Below, in pieces: positions 58,456 through 64,000 of a DNA stretch of 64,000 nucleotides; the stretch's first letter is position 1, and the number at the start of each line of letters is the position of its first letter. The stretch comes from Heliopora coerulea (lineage: Eukaryota; Cnidaria; Anthozoa; Scleralcyonacea; Helioporidae). The translations under genes and the position numbers were made by a program. The notes under the pieces were generated by a model, which searched no databases, was not told where the DNA came from, and saw only the letters and a list, made by a program, of their open reading frames with translations. The stretch covers positions 1,456,001 through 1,520,000 of the forward strand of contig JASJOG010000068.1 of NCBI GenBank assembly GCA_030142905.1, in the 5' to 3' direction.

Positions 58456-60850
58456 TGTGATGTTTTGAGCCTTCATCATTTTGATGACAATGTTTTTACG
58501 CCAAATTGGAATATGATTAAGTCTCAAAGAGCCAAACCGTCCCATAGTCTGATATGGACAAAAGCAACAACAACATATTGTCTGAAACTGGTGAATTAAA
58601 AGCGTTTATTAACCACTCGACAACCATTGCTGTGTAAGAAACTCAAAAGAGGCTAATTGATATTATGCATACAAGAGAATATCAAATAAGAAGCTGCTAA
58701 GATGAAGAACTTCAGCCGGAGCTTGCGAAGAAACTCTGGTTGGGGTGTAGAAGAATTCAGCTTCGTGGTTGTGTTGATGTTATGAGGTATGCAATTGACT
58801 GACGCTCTGTTTATTAATTACGTTCGTGGAAGGTATAAAAGTGCTTCATCTGGCCGGTTGGACCATTTGACTGGCCGGATTCGCTTGATGTAGTTTTCGT
58901 TAACATGCTGCCGGCTTCGCCGTGTGCATAGCGAGCATGAACTATTCAATCTCTCAAACGTTCTGCTTAAAAAAGTTTTTTTAGCAGAAAAGCTACGTGG
59001 ATTTAGGCCGACGAGAAGTGTTTAGGTCTGTCTGAAAACTGACCTGAGTTTAGACTATAGCATGATCTGAAACCAAGGCCAAACTCAACAAAGTACTGTT
59101 AAGGTCAAACTGGATATACACGTCGGGGAGTACTTTCAGGGACTTTAAAGGGCTATACATCCTTTACTCCTTCCTAACTGGATAAGTGGGCGAGTAAGGG
59201 TTGGCCCAGTGGGTGTTTCTTAAAATCCAGTTTAATTGTAAAATTTCCATTCCCCACAAGTTCTCTGAAAAGTACAATGTCTGTTGCGGCCTTACTTGGC
59301 GGGATGCTACGAGCCCGTAGCAGGCTGAGACCTCTTCCACTGTCCTTAGTTGTGTGGTGTGCGAATTGTGATAATGATAATAATAAAAAAATGAACACTT
59401 GATCTCAATGAAAACCTTAAATTTTACTGCGCGATAGATTTACCTGTGACCATCAAATACTCTTTTCGAACACAAACTAATTAGAATTCTCGTTACATTT
59501 CAGAGCTGTTAGAGACTAGAAGCCACGGCTAATGTAAGCAGTGGGTTAAATAAGACACAAGCGGTGGATTTATTTGAGTATTTTTGCGACTTACATTAGC
59601 TGCGACATACTTTGATCGCAAGAAAACTTCACTTGGTTGTCGGAGGTTTATTTTGGTGGAGGCTTTTTTTCTCTTGCACAAACGGCCCCTATTAAGCTAC
59701 CTACTCGTTAGCAATAGAGCGGTTTATATACGACAAACACTCAACCGGGAACAGTATATTAATACGAGGATTTTGGCGACTTATATGCGGGAAATATGGA
59801 CTAGGCTTAATATGCTCGTGTAGATTAGGCTTAATATTACTTGTACTATACCAGCTTTCCCAGCACGGTCAAGTGACATGCATACCTAATCCAGGAAGTT
59901 GATATATTAATTTCGCATGGATTACAAGGACAAGCCTTTTCTTCCATGAGAACTAACCTCCAACCTGCGACTCACTAGAAAAGAACTACCTGATTTTTTT
60001 CCACTCTCAAATTCATAAAAATCAAACACAATGATATACACATAATAGAGGTACAACTGGCCAGCTTTGGTGTTGAAGATGCGAATACTTTATTGAAAAA
60101 GGTTGATTATACAGCTGTTCATTACTTGCTAAGCAATGGAATGATAACATTTGAATTGTAGTGAGACACTTTGATATTGCAGTTTTAACTAAGTGCAGTG
60201 TAGTTTATAAAATTACATTACTTTTGGGTGCTTTTTTTGGAACAATTCCTCATTAAGCATGTCGCTCCTCAACACGAATTCTCCTCTGTTTGACCTCAAT
60301 AGAGTCATTCGGAGTTTCCAATGCTGATGTGGTCTGAACCGGGACAAATTTTCTTGACTCAAAATATAGGACTGAGGTGACCGTAATTCGTATGCATTTC
60401 GCATTTTTAACGATCTTTAAAAGATGAATATCGATAAAGTTTGCCCTTTTATTACTTGACGACGACCCAACTTTCAAAGATTTGCGGAAAGCCCGCGCCT
60501 AAAAATCAAATTAATCAAACCTAGAAATCTAACTTCATCTTATCTTCCATTCCTTTCAAGCCAGTCTGAAGTTGATTTTTAACCCGACTCTCACCAACAT
60601 TTGAAACTCTAAACGGGGCGATTGCTTGAGTTGCCGTTTAAGATCAAAATAGTATAGGAAACATGGACAAAGCATTAATAAAACCAGATAATAACCTATC
60701 AAAAGTACGTCACTTAGGCGGACATTTTTTTGTTGAAGCAAACTCTTTCGACAAAATAGTCTTGCTGCTCAGTTTAACTGTTAGAATAAGTAAGTGATTT
60801 TGTCGTTCTATTGTATAAAGTTTGAAAAACGTTCCTAAGCGACCATGTGA
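58456..60850. other. intergenic between genes D and E
   Basis: No exon of the PARP14-like family and no other recognisable gene on either strand. A small inverted pair (GGCTAATGTAAGC near 59527 and GACTTACATTAGCTG near 59589) may be another MITE end pair. Confidence 0.35.
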
Positions 60851-63693
60851 CTACGTAAATGTGATTAGATACTCGGGATAGCATTGATTGTCGACGAAAA
60901 TGACAAAAATGGACGGGTCCTCAACCTTATCCACAACAGAGTCATACAGCCGGCCTGGATTGCCAGAATCGTTCCTTGGCGGAGGTGCCTTCATTCCTTG
61001 TGAACCAGCGATAAACTGTCCGACCAGTACTTTGACTACATACATTGTAAAAGGTTCTTTGTTTTCCCATCGAGAATAATCCAAAGAGTAAGAAGCGTTC
61101 CTGGCGAAGTACACTCCATTTCCGTATTTGTTACCTGAAGATAAACATGAATAGAGAACAAGAAGACAGGAAGTATTACATTGTTCATATTCTATCTAGG
61201 GGATTTTTTTCGTTGCAGTTGAGAACTTTGGCGTCAAATTTGTTTCTGGCAAAACTTAAGAGTTATCCATGACAACGCTCCTAAAAATAACTCTTCGTAT
61301 TGGAAAGCTCTACCACAAATTTCCAAATTTTGCGGTCGCGATCCAAATGAACCTTCACTTGATCTTACCAAGGCATATCGAAGTCGTTTGCTCTCTTTTA
61401 TTGTTAAACCCTTTTCCCTTACCGGAGGTCTTCCCCTCACCATTAAAGTCGCCTGAAGTTAGGCAGCGTAAAATAGTAGGGTATGTCTTCCGTAGAAAAC
61501 GTGACAAACAGCCAAAACGGAGAAAAGGAGTGGTACAGTTTTAAGCAAAATTCCTTCATCTGATTGAATCGATACATTGCCTTGGGCTCTCAATTCTAGT
61601 ATTGTAGTCCCCCAGTAAAAGAATTTAGTGTTTTGGAAATGATTAATGAGACCTATGTTGTCTCTGTATACTTCGTCAAAAATAAAACAAGTTTTGGTTG
61701 GTCCTGGGACAGACGTCCAGTTATGATTGTTCCCTGGATATTCAGATATCCGCCCCTCCTTTTGCCAAAAATGGTATCTTCATTTATCTAATGATGGGAC
61801 CCCTTACTACCCGATAAAAGATAATACATTCAGGACGAAATAAAAAAAAGAACCATACACCAATACAGTTTTTATTATGTATATCATACCATTGATTCCA
61901 GCGAAACCTCTGTTGAAGTTATTCGCATTGATGTATTGAGTATTGCACGGTTTCGTGCCATGAAATAACTGCATCTCATTTTCTTCACTATTCATCGATT
62001 GTTTCTTCATAAGATATGCTCTGTACAGGCCGGGATTTTGGATTCTTTCAATCTTTTGAATTTTATCACATCTTCCTCCTGTTGAGGTGAAATGCTTCAA
62101 GACTTGCTTGTATTCTTCGGAGTTCTTTGATAACGGAACAAGGTGAACAGTTTGTCCTGCTGGTTGTCGGTCCCAGTGCGCTGGAAGACGTGTATCTAGA
62201 AAAGAATTAAAGAGCAGCATTATTGAAAAGTGGAAGTATATACATTTATGTTGATAATGTTTGGAAATTTATCTACAATAATTCAGGGATCTGCTGTTCT
62301 GTAGTTTGAAAAGTGCAGAAGTGAAATTATTTGCTTAAGGATAAAACGAGAAAGGAGCAGCCATCAAATTTCAGTGCACCAAAGGAATGATCTTGATAAT
62401 ATATAAATAATTGTAGTTGATAATCAATAGTTATTGATTCGCGGGATAAGCAGTTTTCCAACTGCCATTCGAGAAAAATTGCAATTAAAGAATACCTGAG
62501 AGATAACGGGCAAACAATTCATCCTTGCAGTCAGAAACGTCTCGCATCGTGCCTTTGATACAAGCAGCTCCAGATGATGAACATGTGATGAGGACGCTGT
62601 ACTTTCGAGCCAAACTTTGAACTTCAGATTTATGCTTTTCAAGCACTTCACCGACTTTCTCGTTCCTAATCTCCTTTCTCTCCGTATTGCGTTCGATAAA
62701 TTCCTTCACTTTTTTAATTGACTCGTCGATATTTTGTTGTGAAGCAGCAACGAAATGAAGCACCATGACTTTACTTAATTCTCCAACAGTAAATGTTTTT
62801 AGTTGGTTACTCGTAGTTGTAGTTTCTGATGACAGGCTTAAAAAACTACATGTTCTTTGAAGCTGAGATTCTGCATTTTTAACGCTGTCTTTAACTCTCT
62901 TTTGTATGGCTGTTTCAAAATGGGATACCATGACTCTCTGGAAAACGACAATTTTTATGTCTAGTGGGTGGTTTGTACTCGAGAAATTCTTGGCTGCGTT
63001 TAATATGAGATTAGCTGAATTTTCTGAGCTGACGTTAAATACAGCAGTTCCTATTGCTGGAATTGAAACGCTGCTCAGGGAGCGTCCTTTGGCTTCATTT
63101 AAACACTTTTCTATCATAGTTTGAAGTCCCTTGACGTCAGTCGAAATTGGTACGAAGTGTAAAATCTTCTTGACATTGGTCATTGAACCAGCACTTGTTA
63201 AGAAAACAGAACCAGGCAAACGTCTACGAAGTCCCTTCAGCTCTTGTTGAATTGTTGGACCTCCAGCCTTTAGGATACTCCTACATACTCCTCCGCCACT
63301 GGAAAGTTCTAGGTCATTGGGTAACACGTTGATGATAGCGTCCGCTTGATGTCGTGTGATGTCTCCTTCATCAAGGAAAATGCGGACGGGCCCGAAGCTC
63401 AATTTCTGAGAACCAGTGTTGTTTGGTTTATTGGTTAGTCGTGGTAGTGCTGGTAGGCTCATATGTTGACTCGTCGTCTGTTGTTGGGCATCGAAAACAA
63501 TCACCCGAATATTTTTTGGATAGCTTGAGAAAGAAATGTCTTCGCTCACTTTTTTTACTTCTTCCTCGATTGTCTTAAAGACTTCTTTTTCTGGGAAGCC
63601 ATGTCGACCAGTCCCAATTGCTGGCATGGCTACCGAGTGCGCATGAAGCTCAATACATTTGCAAAGAATTTTCCTCACGAGGCCACGGAGAAG
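60851..63693 (-). CDS. PARP14-like gene lacking WWE, partial (gene E)
   Basis: Minus-strand exons: 63693-62496, 62195-61890 and 61134-60851, with matching phases (0 in, then 1, then 1), coding 595 aa plus stop. The first visible exon opens with LLRGLVRKILCKCIELHAHS (second half of macro 1) and continues with AMPAIGTGRHGFP. Macro 2 follows (EGDITRHQADAIINVLP; GGGVCRSI; VSIPAIGTAVF), then the KH-like segment ending CKDELFARYLS. The WWE of B and C (about 90 residues) is absent, and the exon splices directly to the ART (LFHGTKPCN; YGNGVYFARNASYS; CYPEYLITFT). The upstream exon for the first half of macro 1 was not found before the window edge, so the 5' end is missing or outside. All visible exons are open. 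It is inverted relative to genes A-D and the most diverged family member here. Probably a functional mono-ADP-ribosyltransferase. Confidence 0.75.
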
Positions 63694-64000
63694 CTGGAAA
63701 ATGGAGAAAATTCATGTAAGAAAAACGATTTGGGAATGTGTTTGAATCAGAATGGAGGTATCGATTTAACTTCTGAAACGGAACTTGATCCTTAATAACC
63801 ATTTGTCCGGCATCTTACCATAATACCATGGGATGAACAATCAGACCACCCATTTCTGTGGCAGCTTCTGCTGGGTTACAGTTTAACAAGATAGCTGCTA
63901 TTTTACCGAAGAAACTTTGGATTTCAGTTCAGCATTAAAAATTTTTTATTTCAAGTTGGGTTAAGATAGGGATTGCGAACATGAGCTGTTGTAACTACAT
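63694..64000. other. intron or 5' flank of gene E
   Basis: No homologue of the exon 6 of B/C was found on the minus strand here. A minus-strand open run around 63800-63900 has no recognisable similarity. Confidence 0.3.

Noticed and set aside
1..64000. CRISPR arrays, bacterial operons, phage or viral genes
   Set aside because: The window is spliced animal DNA; repeats are MITEs, SINEs and a coding minisatellite, and no viral protein was recognised.

Overview
This is a 64 kb stretch of an intron-containing animal genome. Exons are joined by GT-AG introns, repeats are abundant and the sequence is AT-rich. It is dominated by a tandem family of PARP14-like genes (RRM, KH-like, macro, WWE and ADP-ribosyltransferase domains). 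Death-domain exons, anthozoan-style MITEs and a Crypton-like ORF fragment suggest a cnidarian, probably a coral or sea anemone; this taxonomic call is inference.

Layout. 2281-4343 (minus): a compact gene resembling the nucleolar rRNA-processing factor EFG1. 6193-14517 (plus): gene A, a PARP14-like protein with two RRMs and a KH-like array, but with the macrodomain exons missing and the ART exons replaced by two death-domain exons. 14896-14962: an ART exon relic. 15985-16383: an isolated acidic-repeat first exon (A2) behind a family promoter. 17157-20531: a transposon-containing insertion. 20603-21690: ART relics, split by a hAT MITE. 23036-32603 (plus): gene B, a complete nine-exon PARP14-like gene (1991 aa). 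34650-34859 (minus): an ART exon relic. 37134-46826 (plus): gene C, a complete paralogue of B (1940 aa). 47774-48866: duplicated ART exons without a gene body. 51108-56314 (plus): gene D, with a decayed body but open ART exons. 60851-63693 (minus): gene E, a partial copy in inverted orientation, without WWE and running off the right edge.

How the pieces fit. B and C share, in order: a CUE/UBA-like helix bundle, acidic 18-residue repeats, two RRMs, KH-like repeats, a first macrodomain with an altered nucleotide motif (GNI rather than GDI), a canonical second macrodomain, WWE, and an ART domain of the mono-ADP-ribosyltransferase type. Most exon junctions are phase 1, and the death-domain exon of gene A sits at the junction where B and C splice in the ART. 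The promoters of A2, B and C share an ISRE/IRF-like TTTCNNTTTC motif four bases from an inverted CCAAT box, and a similar motif lies upstream of A. The 5' parts of B and C (promoter to KH exon, introns included) are almost identical while their 3' parts have diverged, so the locus evolves by duplication, conversion and module swapping. The picture is of a rapidly evolving, possibly interferon-like-regulated innate immune ADP-ribosylation cluster. Function is inferred from domains; nothing here shows activity. Exon borders were set by eye from splice sites, phase continuity and paralogue comparison.
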